In this document: positions 9,125 to 18,938 of the stretch, one piece after another
Numbering within the stretch: the stretch's first letter is position 1
How the letters are laid out: each line of letters begins with the position of its first letter
Assembly: GCF_030272705.1 (NCBI RefSeq)
Contig: NZ_JARFYM010000029.1
Span: forward strand, 1-64,000
Direction of reading: 5' to 3'
Origin: Rhizobium mayense
GTDB taxonomy: Bacteria; Pseudomonadota; Alphaproteobacteria; Rhizobiales; Rhizobiaceae
Length of the DNA: 64,000 nucleotides
The notes under the pieces: model-generated
What the model was told of the DNA's origin: nothing
Databases searched by the model: none
What the model saw: the letters and a program-made list of their open reading frames with translations, nothing else
Program-made: the position numbers and the translations under genes

Positions 9125-9689
9125 GGAACTGCATTTACAAATTACGCACTTCCCGCAAATCTGACCAATAAATCTGTCACCTACAGGATTGGAGCTTGCA
9201 AGAACAAGAACCAAAGCGGCCGTCGAGAGAAATCGCCGCTAAAGCGCCGAAATATCCTGCAGGGTACTGCCGCGCCGCGATAGGTTTCGATCTCTGTGCC
9301 GGCCGTGAGTCACGGAGGACTGTCCACCCAGGCAAGTAGATTCGTTTGAAATTGCCGGGCGTCGACTCATAAACTTTAACACCATGTCCTCGCGGCGACG
9401 AGCTTTACGGCGGCGAGGTAGTTTCCGGGTGCTTATCCTGTCGGGACCTGTCGGGTTGCCGTGTCTCGGAACTGTTTGATCCTGTTGAAGAACCGCTCCA
9501 CGAGGTCCGCCGCCGATAGACCCATCGCGAGAAAACGAACGAACCCTTCCCAACAGCTACCACCGAATGCTTCGACATCTTCTCGCCATTCCCCGGCAAT
9601 AGGAAGATCCATGTCGAACGAGACAGTTCCGAAGACAGAAATGTTGCGGCAAGATTGGTTTGGATGGCGGTCGCCGGGAATAGGTCTTA
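9125..9689. other. Non-coding stretch with an IS5 remnant
   Basis: On the minus strand around 9370-9530 the sequence encodes VERFFNRIKQFRDTATR followed, across frames, by a block resembling xYDKLPGNYLAAVKLVAARTW. This is the C-terminus of an IS5 (IS427 group) transposase. The rest shows no gene. Confidence 0.5.
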
Positions 9690-10622
9690 GAGGCTGCCTC
9701 AAAAAGATGTGAGTGATTTCAGTCAGTTGTGATTCCTTCGGATTTGCGAAGATTCGATGGAGAGCACGATGGCCTGGACTGAAACCACCCGGCTAAGTTG
9801 TGTCCGTCGGACGCTGCGATATGCAAGCGACGTTACGGATCGCGAATGGGAATTTGTTGCGGCGTCATGCCCGCGCCACGGCGTTTGGGTCGGCCGCGCA
9901 AGACCGATTTGCGGGAGATTGTGAACGCCCTTCTCTATATCGCCTCGACAGGTTGCCAGTGGCCGGATGCTGCCCAAGGACTTTCCGCCCTGTTCGACGG
10001 TTCAGCGGTATTTCTATGAATGGCGGGCCATGTGCCTTTGGTCACGCATCAACCATCACCTCGTCATGGAGGCGCGGGAACTGGAGGGGAAAGAAGCCTC
10101 ACCGACGGCCGGTGCCATCGATAGCCAAAGCGTCAAAACAACCGAAAGCGGTGGTATCCGGGGCTTTGATGCGGGCAAGAAAATTAAGGGCCGCAAGCGC
10201 CACATCATCGTCGATACACTCGGGCTGATGGTCGGCCTCATGGTGCACGGTGCCGATATTCAGGATCGCGACGGCGCCCCCGATCTCCTGAAATCCATCA
10301 GGAACCGATGGCCATGGCTGCTTCATGTCTTCGCCGATGGCGGCTATGCGGGCGACAAGCTGAAAAAGCGGCTGCAGAAAATCGGGAAATGGACACTCGA
10401 AATCATCAAACGTTCCGACAAGGCCAAGGGTTTTGAAATCCTGCCGCGCCGCTGGGTCGTCGAGCGGACCTTCGCATGGCTTGGTCGATGCCGCAGGTTG
10501 GCCAAGGACTTCGAAAAATCCGTCGCTTCAGCAGAAGCGTGGATCACAATCGCCCACATCCGCATGCTCACAAGACGCCTCGCAGGATATGGATATCGTT
10601 GAACCCTTTTCGAGTCCGACTC
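9690..10622 (+). mobile_element. IS5-family element (IS1031 group), complete ends
   Basis: Imperfect 17-bp inverted repeats are present at 9690-9706 (GAGGCTGCCTCAAAAAG) and 10606-10622 (complement GAGTCGGACTCGAAAAG); 13 of 17 positions match. They are flanked by a direct TTA at 9687-9689 and 10623-10625, fitting the TNA target duplication of the IS1031 group. The element is 933 bp, normal for the group. Its transposase frame is described separately. Confidence 0.75.
9769..10602 (+). pseudogene. IS5-family transposase split over three frames
   Basis: Frame one reads MAWTETTRL to SDVTDREWEFVAAS (9769 to about 9860). Frame two reads MPAPRRLGRPRKTDLREIVN and ALLYIASTGCQW (about 9870-9962). Frame three reads MLPKDFPPCSTVQRYFYEW, then AIDSQSVKTTE, HVFADGGYAG and VVERTFAWLGRCRRLAKDFE to the stop. 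The DDE residues are all in frame three. IS1031-type elements sometimes use one programmed frameshift, but two changes suggest inactivation, or one programmed and one mutational shift. Confidence 0.7.
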
Positions 10623-10710
10623 TTAAGCATCGCAGTCTCTTCAGATTAAGTGGTTGGTAGTGCGAGCACTCATTCTGGAAAAACGGCGGCCGTCATACAG
10701 CCCTTGGGAT

Positions 10711-11281
10711 CTATGAGCGACAGTGTGTATCATCATCGAACATTCGAGATTTTGACAGCGGAGCCGATGCAGTCTCGACGCAAGCCGCGTCATTGGTCGG
10801 ATGAAGAGAAGGCATGGATTGTCGTGGAGGCGCTCTCGCTGGGGGCCAATGTATCGGCGATTGCGCGGTCTCAGGGACTGGACCCGTCGCAGCTCTATGC
10901 GTGCCGTCGTAAGGCGCTTTCGTCGGGAATGGTCGCCTCATTGACGGAGGGAGCAAGGCGCCAGTCAAGGTCACGCACTTTGAAGCGGTGGGCAGTTCCA
11001 TGGTAGAAATCGTCGTGGGCGATGTCGTGGTGTGCGCCGGCGCCGATGTCAATCCCGATCGCCTGGCCAATAATCTCCGGGTGGTCCGCAAGGCATGATC
11101 GCTTCCGGAGTTGTGGTCTACGTGTCGTGCCAGCCGGTCGACGTCCGCAAGGGAGCCGCGTCTTTGATGGCGCTGGTGAGGGATGGCGGCCTCGATCCGT
11201 TCAATGGTTCGGCGTTTTCGGTCGAAGCGAGCGGACAGAATTAAGATCGCCTGGCGGGACGGCAGCGGGGTTTGCCTCTAT
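10711..11281 (+). mobile_element. IS66-family remnant (tnpA and 5' tnpB)
   Basis: A TnpA-like frame (RKPRHWSDEEKAWIVVEAL, SLGANVSAIARSQGLDPSQL) shifts near 10965 into VVVCAGADVNPDRLA, ending RKA. TnpB then starts at 11097 (MIASGVVVYVSCQPVDVRKG, AASLMALVRDGGLDPFNGSA), is frameshifted near 11235 and stops being homologous near 11281, just before the serine recombinase gene. The tnpB 3' end and tnpC are absent. Confidence 0.75.
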
Positions 11282-11296
11282 TCGAACGATCGGCGT

Positions 11297-13414
11297 TCAC
11301 ACTACACCTCTTTCCGTGTCAGTTGATGTTCTTAGCTCGGTTTGCATTTGTCGGTGCGCAGCAGCGCGATCTTCGAGTTGGTTCCAACGGCTGCATTGCT
11401 TCAGCGGCAGGTCTCCATCGGGCATTTCGTATAGGCTGTAGTGCCCGTTGTAGGCATGTCTGGTGATGAGGCCATACTTGGCCCATCTGGCGACGGTTTG
11501 CTCGCTGATCTTGAGGTGCACTGCCACTTCCTGTCTTGTCAGCATTCCCCGCTGTCGCAGTCGATCATATCGTGATCGCAGCTTATATTCGTGGATGAGA
11601 TAGGCGACTTTGAGAGGTGTAAAGCGGGCATTATGGCAGCCGCGACGTGCCGTTCCACCTGGGCGAAGACCCTGCTCGTTCAGAATCTCGGCGATCTCGG
11701 GATAAATGTAATCATCGAGAAGCTTATCGATCAATTCAACGATACTGGGTTTTGTCTTGACCTGCTGAGCGGAGGATTTTGGGTTCATGATGGTGAGCGT
11801 CTGGATTTTGCCGCCCTTGAAGCGAACGTGAAGCTTGGTGGTTCCTTCCGCCGGCAGCTTTAAGAGAGTGACGTCCTCGATGATGTGGGCCATCAATCGC
11901 TTGCGTTCACGGCTTGGGGTATCCGGATCTTTCCAGAGCTTGTTGAAGTCGGTCGTCATTGCGACCAACAGCTGGTGGACGGCTTTATCGAGGATGAATC
12001 GATCGTGCTCTCGGCCACGTTCGCGCTCTTCGCGGGCACTGACCAGTGTGCGAAGCTTCTCGTTCCATTCACCTTCGAGCGTGTCGGCGACGAGGCGGTT
12101 ACTAGGATCGACAAGCATGAAACGGCGCTGAGCGAGCTCGGCTTCCGTTTGGGCGCGTTCGATTGCGCGACAGCGTAGCCGGTCTGCTTCTTCATGCCGG
12201 GCTTGGATCTCCTTGCGGACTTCGAGAGCGAGTTCGACGGCCGCCGGCGTCATCTGCTCAGCAATCAGCATACCGATGGCTCCATCGACGGGAGGCCCGG
12301 CGATCGACTGACACATAGGCTCCCCACGATAAATGCGGGCACGATTACAAATGTACCAGGCTTCCTGCCGGCCACGCCGGGCTGCATAGCGAACCCTAAG
12401 ATGGCTGCCGCATTGCCCACACACGGCCCGGCCTTGCAGCAGTGCCGGTCCCTCCCTTGGGATTGAAGCTCGTGCCGCTTCAAATCCACGGCCATTCGCC
12501 TTGAGGATCTTCAGATTCTCCTGATGTCGCTCCCAGCTGATATAGCCGGGATGAGCATCGGGAATGCAGGCCTGCCAGTCATCAATGTCGCGCGCACGCA
12601 AAGTCCTCTTGCCGTCGATGGTGCGTCGAAACTGTCGTCGGCCATAGGTATAGGCGCCAGCGTAGCGAGGATTGTTCAGGACACGCATCGCCGTCGACGC
12701 GGTGAGCGGCCGAAACAGCGTGTCGCCGTTGTGTAGGCGCGACGGAAACAATAGGCCTTCATTGCGAAAGACCTTGACGGTCTGGGAGGCGGACCCGAGG
12801 CGAGAGAACATCTCAAAGAAATGAATGATCGTTTCTCTGACTTGCATGTCTGGATCAAGAGTCACATTGCCTAAATGGTCATAGACCAGCCCGGTCGGCA
12901 GGAGGCAACGAAACTCGCCGCGCCGCACTTTATTGAGAATGCCGCCGCGTAGCCGGGCTTTGATCACATGCAGCTCGGCCTCACTCATCGTTCCCTTCAG
13001 GCCGAGCAGGAGCCGGTCGTTGAAACTTGCCGGATCATAGACGCCGTCCTCGTCGAGGATCAGGGTGTCGGCAAGGGCGCAGATCTCCAGCAGACGCTGC
13101 CAGTCGGCATTGTTGCGCGCCAGACGGGAGACCTCCAGGCCCATGACGATCCCGGCATGCCCCATGCCGACATCGCTGACCAGCCGCTGAAACCCCTCGC
13201 GCCACGCCACCGATGCACCGGACTCTCCTTGATCGTTGTCGATGACGATAATCTGCTCGTCGCGCCAGTCGAGGGCGACAGCGCGTCCCCGAAGCGCATA
13301 TTGCCGCCGGGCGCTCTCGACGTTCTCAACGACTTGTCGCATGGAAGACTGGCGGATGTAGAGGTAGGCGCCGCGTTCGAGGTGATGAGGCTGGACTTTG
13401 AGATGTACATTCAT
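11297..13414 (-). CDS. Large serine recombinase (resolvase/invertase family)
   Basis: The 705-residue protein starts at the ATG at 13414, preceded by GGAGGT; a longer frame to 13567 has no such site. The catalytic N-terminal domain (about 15-150) has YIRQSS with the nucleophilic Ser, then VMGLEVSRLARNNADWQRLL and the Arg-rich helix. It is followed by a recombinase domain (about 165-270), a zinc-ribbon (CGQCGSHLRVRY and later CNRARIYRGEPMCQ) and a coiled region. A C-terminal HTH part (LTRQEVAVHLKISEQTVARW) is unusual. It sits between two oppositely oriented IS66 pieces and carries no cargo. It probably belongs to a small integrative element whose attachment sites lie near 11285 and 13580. Confidence 0.85.
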   Translation of the reverse strand: MNVHLKVQPHHLERGAYLYIRQSSMRQVVENVESARRQYALRGRAVALDWRDEQIIVIDNDQGESGASVAWREGFQRLVSDVGMGHAGIVMGLEVSRLARNNADWQRLLEICALADTLILDEDGVYDPASFNDRLLLGLKGTMSEAELHVIKARLRGGILNKVRRGEFRCLLPTGLVYDHLGNVTLDPDMQVRETIIHFFEMFSRLGSASQTVKVFRNEGLLFPSRLHNGDTLFRPLTASTAMRVLNNPRYAGAYTYGRRQFRRTIDGKRTLRARDIDDWQACIPDAHPGYISWERHQENLKILKANGRGFEAARASIPREGPALLQGRAVCGQCGSHLRVRYAARRGRQEAWYICNRARIYRGEPMCQSIAGPPVDGAIGMLIAEQMTPAAVELALEVRKEIQARHEEADRLRCRAIERAQTEAELAQRRFMLVDPSNRLVADTLEGEWNEKLRTLVSAREERERGREHDRFILDKAVHQLLVAMTTDFNKLWKDPDTPSRERKRLMAHIIEDVTLLKLPAEGTTKLHVRFKGGKIQTLTIMNPKSSAQQVKTKPSIVELIDKLLDDYIYPEIAEILNEQGLRPGGTARRGCHNARFTPLKVAYLIHEYKLRSRYDRLRQRGMLTRQEVAVHLKISEQTVARWAKYGLITRHAYNGHYSLYEMPDGDLPLKQCSRWNQLEDRAAAHRQMQTELRTSTDTERGVV

Positions 13415-13597
13415 AGTGACCTCCGATCGTTGGTGCTCATGGCGATTGTCGCAAGGACGTGAACGACGGCGCTGTGTCCGCCATGCAGCGGACAAGCAAT
13501 TGACGATGGGTAATTCTGCTCTCGCGGGATGGTTGCTGTTGCGGTCAGCGCCTGAACCCATCCCCACATGCCCTGGCGCAGAAAGAGCATCAGGCCG

Positions 13598-14289
13598 CTA
13601 CGGGCCATAAGCGGCGGCGCTGCGCCGAGGGCAGCCTTGCGCAATACCTCGTACTGGGACGCGATGGTCGACGGTCACCTTCGGCTTCATCCTCAAGGGC
13701 AACCTGTTCAGCTTCATTGAAGACGCGATCAACGTGCTTCTCACTGCGCGGCGCAAAACGATGCAACTGCGCCAGCGCCAGCTCTTCCTCGAGCTTGAAG
13801 ACGCGCTGCGCAAGGATATCCTTCTCGGCCTTCAGCGCGGCGATTTCGGCAGCATTCGCCGCCAAAAGCGCCATCAATTCTTCAACAGTCGGGGTGCCGG
13901 GTCGAGTCATCAGATTCTTGAATCTGAACCGTCCGGTCGCGTCAACTGCTCAATTCGAGTACCATCAGCCAGCGATCTGATATTGCCTTACCGGATGGCG
14001 GACCATCGCATCGATATCGATGCCGTCGAGGATCCAATGTAGTTGCTCGGTCGTCAGCGTGACCACTGGCACCTCACGGCGGGGCCAGCGGAACTTGTCC
14101 TCTGTGAACCGCTTCAGAACAAGCACGAAGCCCGAGCGATCGAAGAACAGCAGATGCAAAAATCGCCGGGGCAAATGGATCGAGCGCCATCGTTTCCTGG
14201 ACCAAGGCCGCAAGCCTGTTGATGCCAGCCCGGAAGTCGATCGGTTCGCGATGCAGATAGACTTGAAGATCAGCGCCCAGCTTGAACAT
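13598..14289 (-). mobile_element. IS66-family remnant (tnpB frameshifted, 5' tnpC)
   Basis: Reading leftwards from tnpA, tnpB starts at 14289 (MFKLGADLQVYLHREPIDFR, AGINRLAALVQETMALDPFA) and changes frame near 14150, ending LDGIDIDAMVRHP around 13990. The tnpC start follows at 13910 (MTRPGTPTVEELMALLAANA, LKAEKDILAQRVFKLEEELA, RFAPRSEKHVDRVFNEAEQ) and breaks up near 13700. The rest of tnpC, including the DDE core, is missing at the junction with the recombinase region. Confidence 0.75.
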
Positions 14290-14719
14290 GACCCAGGGCT
14301 CCGATTATCGCCGTCAACGTGTCCACATCGCCGCATTCCAACGTCAACCTCACACCATTCGGCAGTGACGCGCTCACCTTCGCTGGAGAGGACATCGGCC
14401 TGACCCTCTCTGCCTTCTCCAGCAGCTCTTCATCACTCGTGGCAGGCATTTCAAAGTCAAACTTGTTGCTCGCCGCAGTGATCTGAGCCGGAATAAATGC
14501 CGATCTCAAAGGCGGCGGAAATGGAGGAGCCCGGGTGTGTTTCCTTATCCATTTCCAAACGAGGTTCGCGTTAACCCCGTGTTCGCGCGCAAGTCTCGAC
14601 ACTGATGCGCCCGGTTCAAGGCAGGCCGCAACAAGGCGGTCTTTCGAGACTTGATCGAAACGGCGGCGTCCATTCCGACCAACCAGCCGCACGGCAAGTT
14701 TTTGACGTTCTTCAATCAT
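14270..14719 (-). mobile_element. IS66-family TnpA protein, intact frame
   Basis: The 149-residue protein has an N-terminal HTH (RRRFDQVSKDRLVAACLEPG, ASVSRLAREHGVNANLVWKW) and a C-terminal block LPNGVRLTLECGDVDTLTAI. This is the accessory protein encoded first in IS66 elements. It overlaps the tnpB start by 20 bp, as usual. The rest of the element is broken, so TnpA alone is unlikely to support transposition. Confidence 0.75.
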
Positions 14720-14879
14720 TTGGTGTCCACCAATTTTTTAGGTGGACACTTTGTGCCAAAACTAAGTCAATTACAGAAGGCGCGGGGAAATTCGCGCTTA
14801 CGATGAATCATGCGGCTGTAATGGTTGGGACAGCGGCTGTTTTTGTGCTCTATTACCTCCCATGGTTTTGCCCGCTTCC

Positions 14880-15330
14880 GACTGCCAGACGACGTCGATA
14901 CGTTGTTTGGTCTTCAGCCGAATGTTGGTCCAGGCCTTTCGCTGGATGGCCTCGGCCGGATCGCATTGCTTTCGTCACCCTTGCCGGCCAGTAGGATGTC
15001 TCCCTCGCCGAGTTCGTCCGTCTGCGCGTTGGCCTCGGTGCAGTCGGCGATCCGCCCGCCGGTCAGACGGAGGTTGATGGGGCGACCTTCGGCGTCGACG
15101 AGCGCGTGGATTTTACTCGTAAGCCCGCCGCGGAAACGTCCTTTGCAGCCAGCGGACGAGCGGTTGTAGCAGGTGGTCGGAGGACCGTAGCGCTCCGGGG
15201 CTTCCGCCTAGACTAGGGCGAGCCCGTCCGGAACCGCCAGAGGATGCCATTCAAGACCCGCCCCATCATCGACGCAGGGCACGCCACGGGGCGTGTGGGG
15301 CAACAGCGGCGACAGGATTGACCATTCGTG
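14880..15330 (-). mobile_element. IS5-family (IS427 group) transposase remnant
   Basis: On the minus strand the 5' end reads WSILSPLLPHTPRGVPCVDD, then a YGPPTTCYNR block, then RFRGGLTSKIHALVDAEGRP and INLRLTGGRIADCTEA. These are IS427-group landmarks with the conserved HALVD. Frames change at least twice and the C-terminal YREE part is lost near 14880. Confidence 0.65.
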
Positions 15331-15900
15331 GTCGGCACCGCTAAGACAAGGAACGAGCAATGCGATGCTTACGCACCTGTCGCTCTAGGGATTCCCGCTC
15401 CGCCTCGCTCAAAACCAATGGTGCCGTTGGTCGCCCAGTCGCATTTGCCATCATTCAAACCTCCCATGAAGAGGCCGTGCGTACAATGTAATGAACTTAG
15501 GTTTCAGATGACTAGTCGGCCGTATATGGGAATCTGTGGTCAACGTTATGCCACACTACCTGCAGCCTTGGGACCTTCGTGGCTACCGCTGGCAGATGTT
15601 GGCTGAACTGCGACCACGCCTTTCGCGCGTCTGTGAGAGTGGGCGGTTCGTGCGCACCGGTCACGAGGTGCAACTATCTTGTTCGACGCCTCATCGAAAC
15701 AAGGCGAAACACCAAAGAACGTTGCTATCGATACTACCATCCCATGTAGGCGCACTGGCCCAGATTGCCGGCTAAGATAGCGACGTCACCGCTAGGGATT
15801 CCGCTTAGGGAAACTGCTTTTTACAAACTTCGAGCTCGCATCGTCAGTTCAAGAGAATACGCGAGGCGCCGTGGTGCCATCGCTCTTATGGAGGAAGGTT
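15331..15900. other. Stretch without a recognisable gene
   Basis: Short open frames occur on both strands, but none has a family motif. The segment lies between an IS5 fragment and the aminotransferase gene and should contain the latter's promoter. I see no -24/-12 motif in it. Confidence 0.4.
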
Positions 15901-17172
15901 ATGCTTCAAGAGAATAGGTCCAATTCGCTATCTGCCTTCGAAACCCTCGAGTCCAACGTACGATCATATTCGCGTTTTTTTCCTGTTGTGTTCAAGAAGG
16001 CCGCAGGAGCCATACTCGAGGACGAGACTGGTCGTGAGTTTATCGATTTTCTCTCTGGCGCCGCCGTCCTTAACTACGGGCACAACGATCCCTATTTCCT
16101 CAGTGAGGCGATAGATTACTTGCAAACAAAAGGCATCATCCACGCGTTGGACATGGCCACGTCAGCCAAAAGAGAGTTTATAGAGTACTTTGTTGCAACG
16201 ATATTGCGCCCACGGGGTCTGACATACAAATTTCAGTTTTGCGGTCCAACCGGCGCCAATGCCGTGGAAGCCGCTTTGAAACTCGCGCGGAAAGCTACTG
16301 GACGGCACAGTATAATTTCCTTCACCAACGGGTATCATGGAGTGAGCTTGGGTGCGCTTGCGGTAACCGGCAATCGACACTACCGAGGTGCAGCAGGTTT
16401 TCCTCCGACCGGTGGGGTCTTCATGCCCTACGACGGGTACTCGGGAGCCGATAATGACACTTCGGACTATCTGGCCCGAGTACTTGCTGACTCGAGCAGT
16501 GGTGTTGACCTCCCGGCAGCCATCATTCTCGAAACTATACAAGGCGAGGGAGGCATCAATCTCGCGAGCAAAGAGTGGCTGCAGTCGCTCGAGCGGCTTT
16601 GCAGAAAGAACGACATCCTCCTGATTGTTGATGATATTCAGGCAGGCTGCGGACGAACGGGCAGTTTTTTCAGTTTTGAATTCGCGGGTATATCTCCAGA
16701 CATTGTCCTCTTGTCGAAGTCTCTCAGTGGTTGCGGGCTGCCGCTGTCCCTTGTGCTGCTCAAACCCGAATTCGACGTTTGGCAACCCGGCGACCATAGT
16801 GGTACTTTCAGAGGCAACAGTCTTGCGCTCGTTACGGCGACTGCTGCATTGAGAAAATACTGGACGGATGAAAAGCTGTCGGCGCGTGTTACAGAGACAG
16901 GACGCGTCATGAACGAGCGCCTTTGGAAGATCGCCCAAAACAACCGAGACAGCTTGTCCGTACGCGGAAGGGGCATGATGTGGGGGCTCGATTGCGGCAC
17001 AGGTGGAGTAGCCGAGAATATTGCCCACAAGGCCTTTGAAGATGGGCTCGTGATCGAGCGATGCGGTGCGGAAGACCACGTTATCAAACTTCTGCCTCCC
17101 TTAACCATTGATGAGCAGACGCTTCAACGTGGTCTGGACATTCTGGACAAGGCCGTGCACGCAAGCGGCTAA
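15901..17172 (+). CDS. EctB-like diaminobutyrate aminotransferase (class III, PLP)
   Basis: Expected to convert L-aspartate 4-semialdehyde and an amino donor (glutamate in EctB) to L-2,4-diaminobutyrate. The 423-residue protein starts at the ATG preceded by TGGAGGAAGG; an upstream start at 15871 lacks such a site. Class III signatures are visible: FCGPTGANAVEAALKLARKA, ITFTNGYHG-type SFTNGYHGVSLG, ETIQGEGGINLAS, IVDDIQAGCGRTGSFFSFE and LSKSLSG with the PLP lysine, then HSGTFRGNSLALVTA. The length and the order of blocks match EctB of ectoine synthesis; EctA and EctC are not in the window. asd and aspartokinase, 11 kb upstream on the same strand, supply its substrate. RhbA-type siderophore aminotransferases are a related alternative. 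Confidence 0.85.
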   Translation: MLQENRSNSLSAFETLESNVRSYSRFFPVVFKKAAGAILEDETGREFIDFLSGAAVLNYGHNDPYFLSEAIDYLQTKGIIHALDMATSAKREFIEYFVATILRPRGLTYKFQFCGPTGANAVEAALKLARKATGRHSIISFTNGYHGVSLGALAVTGNRHYRGAAGFPPTGGVFMPYDGYSGADNDTSDYLARVLADSSSGVDLPAAIILETIQGEGGINLASKEWLQSLERLCRKNDILLIVDDIQAGCGRTGSFFSFEFAGISPDIVLLSKSLSGCGLPLSLVLLKPEFDVWQPGDHSGTFRGNSLALVTATAALRKYWTDEKLSARVTETGRVMNERLWKIAQNNRDSLSVRGRGMMWGLDCGTGGVAENIAHKAFEDGLVIERCGAEDHVIKLLPPLTIDEQTLQRGLDILDKAVHASG

Positions 17173-17600
17173 ACCGGATCGACTGCCCTGCAAGCGCGAT
17201 AATCTCTGGCGAGGACCGTCTTATGGTCCGCTCGCGAATTGTTCACTGTGTAAATTCCACCGTCCCCGGTGAATCAAGGTGCGATTCGTTCGAGCTGTGG
17301 CGCAACCGTTCCCCGACGAACGGCCTTTTGAAGGGCCTACAAAGACTGATAGTTACCAACCCGACGACTTTCCCATATCCTGCCTGCTGCAAATATCAGG
17401 ACATCGACAAGCACGAGAGTTCTCTCGCAGAAGTTAAGTTCTTGCAAGGTGGCCGGAGCACAATGCATTCGATAGACCGCTCGGCCGTGCGCATAAGCAC
17501 TTGCACAGTGGTAAAAGTGTAGCATTGAAGCGCCTTAGCGCAGCGATGCGATCGTCGGAGTCTGGAAATCTGAATACATAACTTGAGAAGGACATGAGAA
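17173..17600. other. Intergenic stretch between aminotransferase and oxygenase genes
   Basis: No gene with a recognisable motif. The only plus-strand frame (17223-17522) has no supporting features. A separate promoter for the oxygenase could lie here, but I see no clear -24/-12 or nod box. Confidence 0.4.
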
Positions 17601-18560
17601 ATGACCGAACTCAAATTCGCAACATCGACACAAGCGCCACACGATTGCTCATTGTCGTCTCTAGAAGACTCGGGTTGGTCATCAGTTCCTACTGTAACAG
17701 AGCTCTCGGACGGCGAATTTGCGACTAACTACCGGGATGCAATGCGGCCGGTGCTCCTACGTAACGGCTGTGCGGCTTGGAGCGCTTGCCGGCGCTGGTC
17801 ACCCCAGTATTTTAGTGAGATTGCCGGAGAACTCACGATACCGGTGAAGACGCTTGATCACGGCGACATTAGGCTCACTTCTTGGAAGCTCTCGGAGTAC
17901 ACGCGGTTCCTCACAGAGCAGTTGCCGAGCGACGATGGAGCGCCGTTGAACCCAAGAGCAGTTCCGTACTGCCACGATATCCCACTGCTGGGCCTGGTGG
18001 AAAGCCTGGCACAGGACTGCCAGCCCTTTCCTGGAGAATACCTCTCTGCCTGGTACCGTCGGCATTGGTGGCGCTATTCGCAGTTCTTCATGGGCCCGGC
18101 GGGCACCGTCACTCCGCTCCACTTCGACACCCTGCTTAGTCACAACCTGTTCTTCCAGATTTACGGCGAGAAGCAGTTCACCATTCTCCCACCTAGCCAA
18201 GCTACGTGCTGTGGGCGCCGCGGGTGGAGGTGGTTTGATGTGGACCCCGAACAACCGGACTACATGCGTTTTCCGGAGTACGAGCAAGCGACACCCATCG
18301 TCATCACCGTAAGCGCCGGCGACATGCTGTATATGCCACCGGGAACCCTCCACCACGTTCGCAGCTTATCAACTTCGATTTCCTTCAACATCGATTTTCA
18401 CACGAGACGGAGTGTGTTGGATGCCTTGACACAGGCGAACAAAGGAATGCCGATAGAAGTTATCTGCTACAATGCGATCACGGCGTTGGGAGTAACCGCC
18501 GAAATCCCTGAACGCATTACGTTTCCGTTGTACCGCCCATACTTGAGCTATGTGAGTTGA
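17601..18560 (+). CDS. Cupin-like / JmjC-type 2-oxoglutarate-Fe(II) oxygenase
   Basis: The 319-residue protein has the Cupin_8 (HIF-asparaginyl-hydroxylase-like) core. TPLHFDTLLSHNLFFQIYGE gives the HxD iron ligands, KQFTILPPSQ the 2-oxoglutarate-binding strand, and GDMLYMPPGTLHHVRSLS the distal His. SISFNIDFHT follows in the final strand. Members hydroxylate proteins or small molecules including amino acids. Its place after the EctB-like gene, same strand, suggests action on diaminobutyrate, a derivative or a peptide containing it; that is inference. No signal peptide or membrane segment is seen, so it should be cytoplasmic. Confidence 0.75.
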   Translation: MTELKFATSTQAPHDCSLSSLEDSGWSSVPTVTELSDGEFATNYRDAMRPVLLRNGCAAWSACRRWSPQYFSEIAGELTIPVKTLDHGDIRLTSWKLSEYTRFLTEQLPSDDGAPLNPRAVPYCHDIPLLGLVESLAQDCQPFPGEYLSAWYRRHWWRYSQFFMGPAGTVTPLHFDTLLSHNLFFQIYGEKQFTILPPSQATCCGRRGWRWFDVDPEQPDYMRFPEYEQATPIVITVSAGDMLYMPPGTLHHVRSLSTSISFNIDFHTRRSVLDALTQANKGMPIEVICYNAITALGVTAEIPERITFPLYRPYLSYVS

Positions 18561-18938
18561 CGGGAATCGTCGTAGAGAGCTGGAAGATAAAGGATTGGCA
18601 TGAAGCCCCCGAATTTATACGTCGGCAGCGAAACCTCGTGGTGCGTGGAGCGGTTCTTCAACCGGCTCGATCTGATTAAGGCTCTGCGCGCTCAGAAACG
18701 CCTTCATACCATAGTCATGAAGGCCAGCGCGTTTCAAATAAGTCGAGGCAGCCGAGAGCAGGGAACTCATCGACCATCATCAGCATGCTGACGACCGTCG
18801 CTCGCGTGAAGATCCTGCGTCTCGGAGAGCCGCACAGCGTCGCCGGCTTTACCCCAACGATATCGGCGATCCGCCTGTCGCATCGGCGGGTGACGGTCGC
18901 CACGACGGGATCGCGATAGTGTCCCAGGAAGGACATGC
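18561..18938. other. Intergenic stretch with possible IS5 scrap
   Basis: A short plus-strand frame contains CVERFFNRLDLIKALRAQ, resembling the VERFFNRxKQFR block near the end of IS5 transposases. Otherwise no gene is visible up to the left end of the first IS630 copy. Confidence 0.35.

Noticed and set aside
13965..14403. Plus-strand frames around 14020-14403 as independent genes
   Set aside because: They are the reverse of IS66 tnpB/tnpA coding sequence.
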